DNA of 64,000 bases from assembly GCA_036583965.1 (NCBI GenBank), contig JAZBQD010000013.1, forward strand, positions 3,140,144-3,204,143, read 5' to 3'. Below are positions 1-41,200 of this stretch, piece by piece. Under the pieces are notes generated by a model, which saw nothing but the letters and a program-made list of their open reading frames with translations, ran no database searches and was not told where the DNA came from. The first letter of the stretch is position 1; every line of letters starts with the position of its first letter. This DNA comes from Prunella strophiata. Taxonomy: Eukaryota > Chordata > Aves > Passeriformes > Prunellidae. Position numbers and translations under genes: made by a program.

Positions 1-200
1 CGTCATTGGGATCAGTCAGAGAGTGCAGATGAACTCCAGGGAAAAGAAGGACTTAGGGACACTAGGTACAAACCCAGGATCATGTGATGGATCCATTCCT
101 GTCATTCTGGCAGGACAGACCTGTTTTGAGGCTCTGAAAGCAACATTATAGCTGGATCTGCTGCCTCTTAATTTTGGCTCTTTTTATTCTCTTTTCACAG

Positions 201-279
201 GTTATGTGCTGGGGCTGATCATGATGGTAATAATCATTGCCATTGGGGCTGGCATTGTCCTGGGATACATCTATAAGAG
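201..279 (+). CDS. PIK3IP1: PIK3IP1 transmembrane exon
   Basis: A 79-base exon between a TTTTCACAG acceptor and a GTGAGT donor at 280. It starts with two bases completing a codon from an upstream exon outside the window. It encodes one membrane-spanning helix followed by basic residues (YKR), which predicts the C-terminal side is cytoplasmic. Confidence 0.93.
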
Positions 280-2493
280 GTGAGTGGCTGTTCTTTAGTT
301 CAAAAGCTGGTGTATATAGAGCAGGAATGTCTGAGCACCTGCAGACCCAAACAGATCCCAAGGAAATGGGGCAGAAGCATGTGTTTGGTTATGGCACATT
401 GAGCAAGTTTGCTTGTTACACTGAGGAAGGAACTACTGAAGAGTTAATTCTGTTCATCTCCAATCCCCCCATTATTGTGATGTTCTGTCTCACTTAGAGT
501 TTCAAATTGCCCTCTTTAATATTTGGGGTTTTATGTGTGCATGTGCATGTTGATGTGGCTTTTTCAGATGTATCCAGGGGAGCAGGATTTTGTCAGAACT
601 GTAAAGAGCAAATCCCAGGTGCCCTCACAGGAAGTTTCTTCTGATCAGAAAAGAACAATTCTTCTAGCAGGCCACCTGTTCCCCTGATTTCTCTAGTCTA
701 TCTTTAGAAGAAAAACAATTGGCAATTTTTTTTTTTTTTTGCTACTCATGCATTATATCCTACGAAGCTGACTATCAGGTAGCACTTTTTTTTGGTCCAA
801 ATTCATTTTAGCAAAGCTCCTGTATACTTTAAGGTCAGTTTTGATTTCTACTTCAGTTACTTCTTTTTCAGCCACTTCACTATGTTGGACAGAAATGCTT
901 CTGTAGGTCAGCAGTGTTTGAGGGTAGTGGCAGTAGCAAGCTGCTTAGTTGTAAGAGAGAGGGCAGGATTAACAAATAGCAGTGATTGTCACTGCAGCAA
1001 GCAAAGGCCCAGGCTCCCTCCTCTGGGAGGGCTTATTCTATGTTTTGGCTGTTTGACAACAGTCTGACACAACCAAGCAGAAGGAGCCCTTTCCCAAGCT
1101 GGGACATGTCCTTATGTAAGTGTTTATAATAAATGCTGACAGAAAAAAAGCAGAGGCAGGAGTGTTACATAAGGGGCAAAACACAGAGTGCTGCTTGTCG
1201 AGGAATCTGATTTGGGGTGTCACTTCAGAGAATGCTGTCTTGTGTGCTGGCAGGAACAGCAGCCACTGCTGCACGCTTGTAGGCAGCTTTGAAAAGCAGC
1301 CAAAATGCTGACAGGAAACCCCAGCAGCTCTGCCTGCTTGAGATCACGAGCCTCAGGAGGAGCAAGTGGTGCCTGTCCCACCCTCTCTCCTGTCCTCAGT
1401 GGGAGGAAGCAACTAGACCAATGTTGGGCTTTGTCCAAAGGCAGCTTTACTTCTCCAGTCACAGAGAGCTCACAGCAGGGATGTAGTGCAGGTTTACTGT
1501 CTCCTTCCTTGCCTTCCTCTCAAAATTGCATGTGCAAGCTGTCAGGTTTGGGTAGTAGGTGTGGTGAGAAACCTTTAATGGATTTAGTAGTTTTTGGTAT
1601 ACATAGCTTTTCTGGAGACAACATGCTATTAATGCCAAATCCATTTTTAAAGCAAGGCAGTTCTTCCGCAGCAGAAATTACAGAGGTGTTCCTTCACTTA
1701 GCAACAGGCTGGAGACTGAGGTAGGTTTGAGGAGCTGGTTGTGGCATTAAGCTGGTATAGCTGCAGTGGCAGAAGGCAGGACCAGCTCTGAAGTCAGCTT
1801 TAATACTTTCTGGACAGCTTAATTTGCTGCAACAAAAGGCAGAAGCTGTCATCACCTCCAGTATTTGTTTCAGATGAAGCAGGTTACAGAAGCTCTTTTC
1901 CACAGCAGTGGCCTCTGCACTGTCTCACTTCTCCCCTGGGCCTGCACCAGGCAGTGCTGTGGGACTGTAAAGGATAAGGAAACATATGGCAGCTCTGTGG
2001 TTTGAAGGAGGGGCCTGGCTTTACAGTCATTTATCAGCAGCACTGTCAGTGAACAAGCCAGTTTGAGGGAGGGACAGGCTTCACTTGGCTGCTTGTTTTT
2101 CAAAGATGCTCAGCTGTGGTCCTCTGCTTACAGTAGGGAATATTTCTGGCCCTTTGCAGCTGAAACCACTGTTTACCTTAAAGAGCAAAGTCCCTTCTTC
2201 TCTACTCTATCAGCTTTACTGAGACTCTCCCTCCAAGCAGCAGCACTCACCCCATGTGTACATTTTGGTTTTTGTTGTAATGCAGGGGGAAAGACCTGAA
2301 GGAGAAGCACGAACAGAAGGTTTACGAGCGTGAAATGCAGCGCATCACGCTGCCCCTGTCGGCGTTCAGCAACCCCGCGTGCGAGCTGGTGGATGAGAAC
2401 ACCATCGTGGTGCACACCGAGCAGAGCCCCGGGCAGGACACGCGGGACGGCAGCGGCCCCCTCATGGGGCAGGCGGGGACTCCTGGTGCCTGA
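201..2493 (+). CDS. PIK3IP1: PIK3IP1, 3' part (transmembrane and cytoplasmic exons)
   Basis: Phosphoinositide-3-kinase interacting protein 1 is a single-pass membrane protein that binds and restrains class I PI3K; its extracellular side carries a kringle domain. Only the last two coding exons are in the window (201-279 and 2286-2493), joined in phase through an AG|G arginine codon. The first gives a hydrophobic membrane segment, YVLGLIMMVIIIAIGAGIVL, followed by GYIYKR. The second gives a cytoplasmic tail starting GKDLKEKHEQKVYEREMQRI and ending GPLMGQAGTPGA before TGA at 2491-2493. This tail is strongly conserved in vertebrate PIK3IP1. The signal peptide and kringle exons lie upstream of base 1. 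The gene converges on LIMK2, as in human. Identification is by recognised sequence; a different family is unlikely. Confidence 0.95.
280..2285 (+). other. PIK3IP1: PIK3IP1 last intron
   Basis: This 2.0 kb intron opens with GTGAGT and closes with a T-rich tract and AG at 2284-2285. It holds a T-run near 727-741. I see no further exon, RNA gene or recognisable repeat. The short open frames on either strand show no family resemblance. Confidence 0.8.
2286..2493 (+). CDS. PIK3IP1: PIK3IP1 terminal coding exon
   Basis: It follows an AG acceptor at 2284-2285 and runs in frame to TGA at 2491-2493. It encodes the 68-residue cytoplasmic tail with the conserved REMQRITLPLSAFSNPACE stretch and the terminal PLMGQAGTPGA motif. 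Confidence 0.95.
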
Positions 2494-4015
2494 GCAGCTC
2501 GGGCAGGAGCGCTACAGGCTGAGCAAAGCCTCCAGCTTCCCACTGTGAGTGCAGGGGTTGCGTGTTCATTTCTGTTTTGTTTTCTTTTTGATGAACGCCG
2601 GATGAAGGTGATGCAGAGGAACAGAGCAATGGGGGCACCGTTCAGTGCATGACCAGCTGGGGACTGGTGTGGTGGACCCTGCTGCTTCTTCCCACCTATC
2701 TCCATGGTGTGCCAAGGAACTGGGGGGGGATGATGGGCCAGGCTTACAGCTGGCCACAGATCCTGTAGCCTGGAGTGTGGTCGTGGCTTCCTCTTTCTAT
2801 GTTCTTTTCCTATTTAGCGGTGTGCACTGTTACTTAAGTTTCAGCCTGGAACCTCAGGAGAGAACAGTACTGCAGGGACTGAGGGGAGCTTCATGTCAGA
2901 TTTAGCTAGATAATTACACTCTGATTATAGTTCCTGCCTTTTTGCTTTAGTGGCTGAGAGCTGGAATCACTGTCCAGAATCCTGCTACTGGATCAGGTTT
3001 TTTTCCAAGGAAGAGCTTATTTGAGGGATGTCTTTGGCAAGAAGCAGAATGTTTAGCCCCAGTGCTCTCCTCAAGCTCTTGACAAATCCAGGTCTTCCAG
3101 GGTTGAGGCCACTTCTCCATTCCCCTGTGGTGCTACACTGCACAGCCACAGTTGTAGGTGTCCAGGTGGTCTGTCTGTGCCTCCTGCTCACTTAGATCAG
3201 GAAAGCAAGGGTGAGTGGTAGATAGATGTGGAGTGAAGAAAACAAACTGCCCTTCAGTTACTTACAGCAGGTTAAACTCCTGAGGATAGAGAACATCCTC
3301 TTTTGAACTCCCTTGGCTTCCTACAGAGCCAGTGCTGGATAGAGTGACCAAGCTGTGGAGGTCACCCTGATCACAGTGCAGCAGTTCTGGCTCTAAGGGC
3401 AGAACAGGGCAGCTGTTTTGTAAGATACTGAAGTTCTGGTGTGGCTCCTGGCCCAGCCTCTGTCACATACTCAGCTTGTGCAGCAAGACTACTTACTTAC
3501 AGAGCCTGGTCCTATTAGAGAGGTTTTGTAACAACTTTTATTAGCATTTCAGGGGGGTTTGGAAGGGATGGTTGCTGCAGTGTCTCCCTAATGGCACCAA
3601 GGCAAGGCCAGTTCAGGGAAACATCTGTCCCCGCTCCAGGGGATTCAAGCCATTCAAGTAAGTTTTCTAGCCATCTGCTTTCTAGCTGTGGGCCTATCAG
3701 GGAGCAGCACTTGGCAGCAGGGGTTTTAGTGTTAATGTTTGATTCAGAAAAGGGAAATATTTTATTTTTAAATGCCTTTGAATACCATTTCTTTGTAAAA
3801 TGTTTTAAATACCTCATTATGAGAAGGGGCAGACTGTGCTACCTTGTATTAAAGCTTAAAAGAAGAATGCTCTGTAGACCTGTGTGGACTGTGGCTCATC
3901 TGTGCATTCCTCCTGCCAAGCAGCATCCTTTGCCTTGTTTCAGACTTTGAATTGAGGAGAATGGAAGATGGCACTTCAGTTTGCCAGGCCCAAAAATAAA
4001 TCTCTACAAGCAGTG
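2494..4015 (+). other. PIK3IP1: PIK3IP1 3' UTR (inferred extent)
   Basis: Non-coding sequence between the PIK3IP1 stop codon and the AATAAA at 3995-4000. An ATTAAA near 3848 is an earlier alternative. The end point is inferred from the signal only. Confidence 0.6.
3995..4000 (+). terminator. PIK3IP1: Candidate PIK3IP1 polyadenylation signal AATAAA
   Basis: A canonical AATAAA about 1.5 kb after the PIK3IP1 stop. It lies about 600 bases from the facing LIMK2 signal, which suits a pair of convergent genes. Confidence 0.55.
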
Positions 4016-4619
4016 CCTGCGTGCACCAGCACTGACAAGGGGCATGGAGCTTGTCTCCCTGCTGCCAGCAGCTGCTCTTGGACTGGGACACTGTTCCTGA
4101 AAAGCAGCTGCGGGGGTGTGAGCTGTGGGTGACTCAGCAGGCTGGCCCATGGGAACAGACTCCTGCTTACAGCCCCTTCCTGCACTGACCTGGGTCAGTT
4201 CTGCTTTGGTGCTGCTCAACAGCAGCTCCAGCCCTTGAGAAGTACAATGGAGACAGAGCACAGCAGGTTACAAGAGGTGCTAACAGAGCCAGCAATCTTC
4301 TTCAGTTGTTATCTTAACAAAAGTCCTCTGAACTACAGATTTCAGAATAAGATGCTTCCAAGAACAGGTTGTATTTTTATCCCTGGATTAGAAAAGGAAA
4401 ATGGAGAGGCTCCATGATCTGCTGACTCCTGTCCACCCTTGAAACCAACCAACAAATGAACAGAACTTATTCCCTTTCCCTCACTACAGAGCACTGCACT
4501 GTGAGTCTGCAGTTTTGTGGATGTGGCAGAGTCCACTGACTCAGAAAAAGGGTGTTGTAGGTGCTACCTCATCTGGGCAGCTTTGGTGTTGCCATTTTGT
4601 GACTACAATAGAAACCCGA

Positions 4620-6517
4620 GAAAGTTACGGCTTCCGGCTTTATTCATCACAGAAACCACAAAATCTTGTTTTTACCAGCATACAGTTACTGCTTTTTAAT
4701 TTAGTTAGAACGTGGAGCTGTGCAAATCACAGTTCATAAACCCCACCCACACATCACCCAGGACTCTCCCTTCAGGGTCCCCTCACAAACCAGCCTGGGA
4801 GGGGGAATGAAAGGGCAAATCCTATTAACAATCCTGGATCCACTGGACCCAGTTTAGAGAGGCTCCTGCCTGACTTACAGCACAGGGAGTCCCCAGTGTT
4901 TCTAAAACACCACTACACAGACTAAAAACACCCCCCTTGCATACCTGATGTCAGGTGATGGCTGGTCCCATGTTCTTTTACATAATACTTTAAACTCATG
5001 GGTAGGGGAGGAAACCAAAGTAACAGCAAAGACTAACACTCATTCCCCACCATTCAATGCTGAAGGGAGGAGGGAAAAAGGAGCACACTTAAAAATCCAG
5101 TTAAACCATGATGTTTGTGAGACTTAGAGCAGAACTTGATTCAGCTTTTTGTTTAGTTCTGCCAACCACGTGAGCTACTGCAGCAGTAGCTTCCTTCCTT
5201 CCTTCTCCCACCAAGGGAGGAAGAAGAAAAGTACTGGAAGAAAATACAGCCCTACCCACCTCCCAGTGACTCCAAGCCCTTTTTTTTTTCCCCCCCAGAG
5301 CAGGGAATCACCCTGAGGAAAATTTCTGTTTGGAGAATCAGCTCAGGTGCTGCAGCAGCAGCTGCAAGAAGGACCTTCAAAGGGAGCAACTTGGACAATC
5401 TGCAGGAAAGGATGAGGTAGTGGCAACTGAATTATTAGTTCTCCAGCTGCCACTCCAGGGAGGATGGGACATTCTCCAGCACTTTTCTATTCATGACAAG
5501 TCCATCCTTTAATTAACCTTGGGCAAGTCCCCTTTTGCCATTGTCCATGCCCAAGATCTGAGCCACTTCAAACCCTTGGATTTCTGACAAGCACCTTCTG
5601 CTGCCATTTCTGTCACCTCACATCCACAGGCCAAGAGCTCAAGCACTCAGGAATGTCCACACCCAGTGCCTAGTGCAGAACTACACATTCAGGTTCAAAT
5701 ACTTTCACCTAGGTTAAAGGTTTTGGGCAGGCAAACTCACTGCAGGCGCAGGGTCTGAAAATGCTCCAGTGGCTCATTTGCTGCCTGCCTCATTTGCCAT
5801 CAGGAGGGGCAAGCAGAGTTCAGTCTTAGTGTTTCTAGGCAGGCTTTTGGAGGTATTCAGAGACACAGAAGGAATAAAAGCCCACAAAACCAAAACAATT
5901 CATATGTGCTTCCCCAGAGATGCGGTATTTCAGGAGAGCTGCCCAATTCCTGGGGCTTTTTACTCCTTCCTCTGATGCATGTCAGAGCCAAAATCTCAGT
6001 GGGTTGTTCTGGGAAACACATGCAAATACATACATGTGCTGTCCTGGTGAGACATGTTGCTGGATGTCCAATTTCCCCAGCTTTCTGGGCAGGGCAGTCA
6101 GTGGGAGAAGCTGTTCCAGAAGTACTGGTCCTTACCCAGGAGAGTCTCCTATAGCAATTCCCTCCCTGGCAGACAGGCCAGGGTGGCTTCACAGCTTGCA
6201 GCCAAGTTCTAAGGCACCACAGTAAAGAAGCCTGAAAAGGCCAGAGAAATATTTCTCAAGCCAGAAAAATAGTGTTCAGCGGCTTTCCTAGGTGCAGCTG
6301 GCAGGAAACAGTCCTTTTTGCTTCTGAAACAGTGCCAGGAATCCACAGTGAGAATCAGGATATCCAAGAGGAGGGAAGCTGGGTGGGGAGAGAGAGGCAG
6401 TGCAGCAGATGCACAGCGTGGTGCCCCATTAATGCCCTGGAAGTGGCTGAAGTGCATCTCCCTCCCTGACGCTCAGCCCAGCTCCAATGAGGTGGTGCAG
6501 GCAGCAGGATGAGCAGC
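4620..6517 (-). other. LIMK2: LIMK2 3' UTR (inferred extent)
   Basis: Sequence downstream of the LIMK2 stop codon on the minus strand, ending after the AATAAA at 4644-4639. The length of about 1.9 kb is reasonable for this gene. No coding sequence was recognised here. Confidence 0.6.
4639..4644 (-). terminator. LIMK2: Candidate LIMK2 polyadenylation signal AATAAA
   Basis: TTTATT on the plus strand, so AATAAA on the minus strand. It is the best-placed signal beyond the LIMK2 stop and before the PIK3IP1 3' end. Confidence 0.5.
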
Positions 6518-35437
<28,920 letters not shown>

Positions 35438-35729
35438 CCCGCGCCCGCCGCCCGCGCCCGCCCGACGCCAGCGGCCGCCGCCGCACCTGGGCCCGCCTCT
35501 CCGCAGCCCCGCCCCCCCGCCCCGGCCAATCGGCGTCGCCCTCTCCGCGCACCGGCCAATCCCCGCGCAGCCCCGCCCCGCCAGCCCCGCCCTTTCCGCG
35601 CCCTTGGCCAATGGCGGCGCCCCCCGCGCGCAGCCCCGCCCCGCACGTGCCGCGGCCCCGGGCGGGCCCCGCCGCTCCCGCTCCCGGCCCCGAGGAACGC
35701 AAAGGAACGGCCGCGCACTCGGCTCAATG

Positions 35730-38116
35730 TAAAACCATTTTTTAATTCTAAATCACTTTCACAACAGTGAAAATTAGTGAGGAGGAACGGTAACGCACTA
35801 ACCGAGCCGTCCGGGCCGTGTGCGGTCGGGTTACGGGAAGGGGTACATACAAAAGCACACCAGGGAAACGGGGAACCAAGCGTTAACACTTTTAGACTAT
35901 TTCATCCTTGAATTGCCGGAAAATAAGAGCCCTCAGTCATGCTTCTGCAGCCTTCTCTGAATCCAGTATCTCTCTCACTCCTAGATGGAAATCCCCACTC
36001 CCGAATCATTAAATTTCGGGTTTTTAAAATGTATTACTTAAATATATTTCAGTACCTCTTGAATTGATTGCAGTCACTTCTCTATCCTCTTGATGGGATA
36101 AAGGCTTCAAAGGGCTTCCTTTCTCCTCCCTGCATAACCTCTCAGCATGGAGTTTCTCCGTACAAAAGGAGAAGGAATCCATCCCTTACCGTCACATGAA
36201 CCTTCCCTTCCCATCAGCAGGTGGTGCTGACTGCGCAGGGGAGGAACCCAAAGCTGCGACATTGTAGGACAACCAAACAAAACAGCCTTTCCTCCTGGGA
36301 AGAGCCCCAGTTACCAAGGTACACACTTGAGAAGAACCCTGTGCCGAAGTCCAGCTACTCAGAAGTGTCACCCAACAAAAGCTGAAGCACCACCTCAACT
36401 ATAAACAGTTGAGCAATATATTCTGTCAGGTATACATCTGACATGACAAAACACTGCAGAAGCTTTGCAACATTCTACTTGCCAGATGGAATTTTGGAGG
36501 TAGGCAAGTTAAACTTCAGTCATACTCTGCCTTGACACTAAAAGGAAACAGTTTATAATTACATAAATAAACTTCTATAACAATTAATTAAAGGTGTCCT
36601 GCCCAGGAAACTCTTCCATATGCTAAAAATTCCCAAGCTATTGAAATAATGTTTCTATCAATTGATTTGCTTTTCAGTTTTTCTGTCTACTGCCAGGGAA
36701 GTCACAACATTCATCTTGCAGGAAATCATTATGACTATGAGCGACCTGAATCAAAAAAATCTAAAAACAGTAAGAGAAAAAAAAATGGAATTGCCTAGTC
36801 AGAGAAATATGAACTGTTCATCTTGCAAGGGAATCTCTCATACCTGTTTTGAAGGAATCTACACAAATACATCAGGAGTACTCTTTAAAGCTGAATACCC
36901 AACAGGATTCCAAAGTGGCTGCAGATTGCTCACCTTCTGAAATATCCCCTCAGCACATTAATGGTTGTGGTCTCCTCCAGCACTTCAAATTCAAATCTTT
37001 GGTAGATTTTAGCTGCAGAGACTCTTGTGCTGAAGCTGTTCTGCTGTGGCACGGGAGAAGGTCTGTGTGCACCTGCAGAGAGAAGGTCTTCCAAATGTTC
37101 CCTACTGAGCATGTGCTGGCAAAGGCAGCATCTCGTGTCTCCTCCTGTGTAATTTTACAGGTATGACAAGTTTTACCTCAAAACTCACGTAAAGATGCCT
37201 TTTGTTCCTCTCCCCAAACAAGCTGATCTCAGATCTGTAATAGGATTTTATCTGGAGTACATGACCTTGTGTAGAAAGTCTCAAAGCCTCAGGAAAGATA
37301 AATGTTGCTACAGTGATGAGGTTGTGAGGGGATTATCCACATTGCAGCCACAGGTGCTGCACAGAGCCGGGGAAGACAACACTGTTTGTCAGTGAGGAAC
37401 TGGGCTGGGTCCAGCAGCCCCACCTGGCTCCACAGCCAGAGAATCTTCCAGTGTCTGGCTCCAGCATGCTCAGGCTTTAAAAAATTGCAGCATAAATTTG
37501 TATCCCTTCTTCTAACAGCCATCAGAACCATCAGGAAGGGTTTTCCATCACGCCGGGAAATAACAGATGGAAAAGAAACCAGTCTCAGAGCTGGTTCTGT
37601 TTGCACCATGTGCTGTGCCCAGAGAGTCTCAGCAGTGCTGCAGGTGATTCCTGGAGAAGGTCAGATGTTGATGGAGACATTAAAGAACAGCTGCAGCTCT
37701 GGCAGATCCATCGTGGTTGCAAAGCAGGAGACACTGGTCACACTGGAGAAGTTTCCTTACCTGCCCAGTCTGCCTTGGGATAACTGTGTATCCCACAGAG
37801 CTGGTGTCACTGATTGGCACAGGATTTCAAAGCAGCACTCCCTTTCAGAGTGCAGCTCAATGCTAGGCCCATGGTTTGTGGCAGGAACCTGTTGTACAAG
37901 ATATCTGAGCTGAAATACACTTTTAAACCAATGTTTTAATTACCAACTCTGGTGCAAAATGTGAGATTCCTCATTGTGCTGTGGTACCACCAATTCCTGA
38001 AGCCCATAGTTAGCTATGGAACCAGACACCAAGAGGTTTAAAATGGGATGGGGATGCAGTTTGTAACTGTTTCAGTGGCCTTGTTGGTCATGAATATATA
38101 GAATAATGGAAAAGAT
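35730..38116 (-). other. RNF185: RNF185 3' UTR (possible extent) and downstream sequence
   Basis: Sequence between the RNF185 stop and the LIMK2 promoter. No coding exon was recognised on either strand. A 175-codon plus-strand frame at 37386-37913 has no family resemblance. Where the transcript ends depends on which ATTAAA is used. Confidence 0.45.
35741..35746 (-). terminator. RNF185: Candidate distal RNF185 polyadenylation signal ATTAAA
   Basis: TTTAAT on the plus strand gives ATTAAA on the minus strand, about 2.4 kb past the RNF185 stop and just before the LIMK2 CpG island. A proximal alternative is at 37935-37940, only 180 bases past the stop. Confidence 0.35.
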
Positions 38117-38214
38117 TTATGCAATCAACAGCCAGAACATTATCACCAGTGCCACAAACAGGAAGAGGCGGGAAAGGAACTGCTCATCCACATATTGAGG
38201 AGTCCCTGGAACAG
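38117..38214 (-). CDS. RNF185: RNF185 terminal exon
   Basis: Encodes [20 protein letters not shown] and [11 protein letters not shown], then TAA at 38119-38117. The hydrophobic tail anchors the ligase in the ER membrane. Confidence 0.97.
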
Positions 38215-41200
38215 CTGGAAAACAGGAAGTAAAAAAAACAAACAACAGTTCAGCTCCTTCCTCTTCTCTGGGACTGTGTATATTCTGAATATAGTATATT
38301 CATACATTGAAAAATATGCAAAGAATCTGCTTGGTGAGAAAGTTGTTACTTCCTACCCTCAGCTTGGCTGTCTGCATGGGAGGATCAGAAGGAAGACAAG
38401 TATCTTGAAGCAGGACTACTTAATTCAGTCCCACCCCCAACAGATTTTCAGGGACACTGAACTATAGTTAATAGGGAAGATAATTTGACCCAAGGACAGC
38501 ACAGGACCATGGCAACGGCTGGTGTGACGTGAAGAATGAGTTTGTTCCTCATAATTCCTGTGCTATATGACATGGTAGAAGATTTGCTAGGCATAACCTT
38601 TCACAAAATAAGTTCAGAAAACCCTGGGCAGTAGGTGTTCTTGTTCAAGATTCAGTTTGTCTACAGTGAAGATGGGGAGGAGGTTCTCTAGGGATTACTT
38701 AATTCTTAGAGAAGCAAGGTCACTCCTTAGACTAACCCAACTGTTTTTTGTTAATCAAAAACATGAAGTAATTTCACTGGAAAATTACTTCTTGTAGAAT
38801 ACAGATGACAGCCTCAGAGATAAATTTCTGAAAAATGAACAATCTTTGCATTCATAATTTTGTGGTACAGAGCACCAGTTTAAATTTTTCCTTCTCATCT
38901 TTCAGGAAATGGTCCTTTCCTGCTGTTTTTAAAATCTGGGTCTCCTTCATATACCCCTAGTGACTCCTTTTTATTATTATTAGAAAGTCTAGTCCAATTT
39001 GTCTCATTTTTCAGGAGAAGTCTGCTGGTGTAGCAGAGGAGACATCTGAATTAGAGGAGAGTAGTCTCCAGTGCCACTGTTCCTCTGCAGTCACTGCTCT
39101 CCCAGGAGGGCCTTCAGCAAATTATACTGAAGTGACAAACTTGCTTCTTTCATAAGTCTGTGTACAAAACATACCAGCCCCAGACCACGTTCTCTACAGA
39201 GTGGTTTTGCCCTCATTTCGTGGTTCTATTGACAACACTGGTTACTGTTCAGAATATTTTGTCATTTAGCAGGTTGTTTAAGAGTTTGTAAAACGTCTGT
39301 GATGGGACAGGAGAAGGATCCGTGGTACCTGGAGGAGGTCGCCCGTCGTTTATGTTGAAGGCTGTTGCAAATATACCAAAGGGAAACGCCCCAATTCCAA
39401 ACGACATCTGGAAGCCACCATCACCAAAACCAAAGCCCTGGAATCCCTGCAGAGAGCAGAAGACAAAAAAGGTAATCACTTAGAGCCTATTTCAGAGTAT
39501 TTTGTGGAAGTGCAGTCATTCCCTCTCACTGGTTTTCCCATGGCTGAAGGAGGGCCATGCTGTCTGGCAACTTTCAGTCTGACACACTTTTGTAAATATC
39601 CCCTTAGCTCTCCTGGGTTTAAAATGTTTCAGACAGCAGCAAATTTGCCAGGCAACCTGAAAGGTTTGAGAAAATCAAAACTAGCAACTGCAGTTCTTGC
39701 TTGAGGGCCACAAATTAGGACAGTGTTTCTGAACTGTAACCTTTCTCAACTTAGCAGGTATCTGCCAATGTATCAAAATCAACAGAACCAATTCTATTTA
39801 GCATGTCTTAACAATGTATCATGTATTAACAGATGTTAGCCATATAAGAAAGGTACATAAGAAAATAACCTAAATCGATTTTTGTGATGCATGTGCATCA
39901 GTTAAATACTCAGTGAAATGATAAATTGCCAGTGGGATGCATAGAGCATTTGAAGGAAAACCACAAAAAAATTTACCAGGGGGACTCAAATTAAGGTGGC
40001 AAAATCACCTGGGGCAGGAATGCAAGACATAAGGAAAGGAGGAGAAAAAGGAAGTTGCAATGCAGTAACACTGACCCTTTGGGATCCAGAGTAAAATACC
40101 ACATCAAGTCCAAAGATGAGTGTTCAGAATTGAGATGAATCCTGCTCTGCAGAAGCAGTGTGCTGTTTGAGAACCGACTGTGTGTGACTCTAGGGGCTTG
40201 TGTCATGTGCAGAGCCCACAGTTCTGTAATCCAGTGATCTGTCCTCTCACCTCAGGATTAAAACAGTGATACCAGCTCTGAAAGACCCTCTGGGTTATCA
40301 CCACCACTGACAGGAGGACAGTTGATTTTACTCATATAATAAAAGCCAAACATTTCTGGGTTGAGCCTTGATTTGAGGAGTTGGTCTTTTGACCATACTC
40401 AAGCATTTTGCCACTAACTCTGAGGGACAGCAAAGCTCTCTGTGGCAGGTACAGGATCTGAAGAGAACAGCACCACTACTGCCCTGCCCTCATAGCCCAT
40501 CCCTCTGATTTACAGCAGCACCAGCTGAAAGGTTCAAGTAAGGTACAGCAGCTGATTTAATAAGGCAGCAATGCCCTCGTGAAAGAGAACAGCTGAGCTC
40601 CCAGTACATTCAATACAGAAATGCATCCTTAATCACACCCTGCAGAGTTGTTTGCTTGAAGCATGAGGGAGACAATCCTCTCCAAGGAGCCCAGGCTGTT
40701 ACATGGAAATGTGCCATTGTTTCATCAGGTCATGCTTGCTGAAGAACACTGTGTCTGTCCTACCACCTACTCCCACATCTGCTCCAGCTGTGCCAGCTAC
40801 TGTTTACATTCACCCTGTGTCATCTCCTCAACAAAACCACAGATCCCTCTTCAAATTAACATGTATCCAACAGATATTGACTTTCTCTTGCTTGTAATGC
40901 CATGGTACAGTAACATCCCATTGAAATGAGAGAAGCAGGTGTCAGTGTCAAAAATCTAAATTAATACATGGATTAATTAATGACATTTGTGTTTTGACAG
41001 AAATACACCTGCACAAAGAATTTTCAAAGCAAAGTGTTCCTTGTATTTAAACGTGGAGAACAATCAAATATGAAAAGCTTTTCCAGTGATACCACACTGG
41101 GCTGCATTCATGAAGCATGACCCAAGTTGGGCTGTTCTTTGGGATGCTCAAGGGTGCCACAGGAATGGAGCTCTGTGCCACACCACAGCCATCAATGATT

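Noticed and set aside
37386..37913. A 175-codon plus-strand open frame
   Set aside because: Lies in the probable RNF185 3' UTR on the opposite strand, has no recognisable domain and no splice or promoter context.
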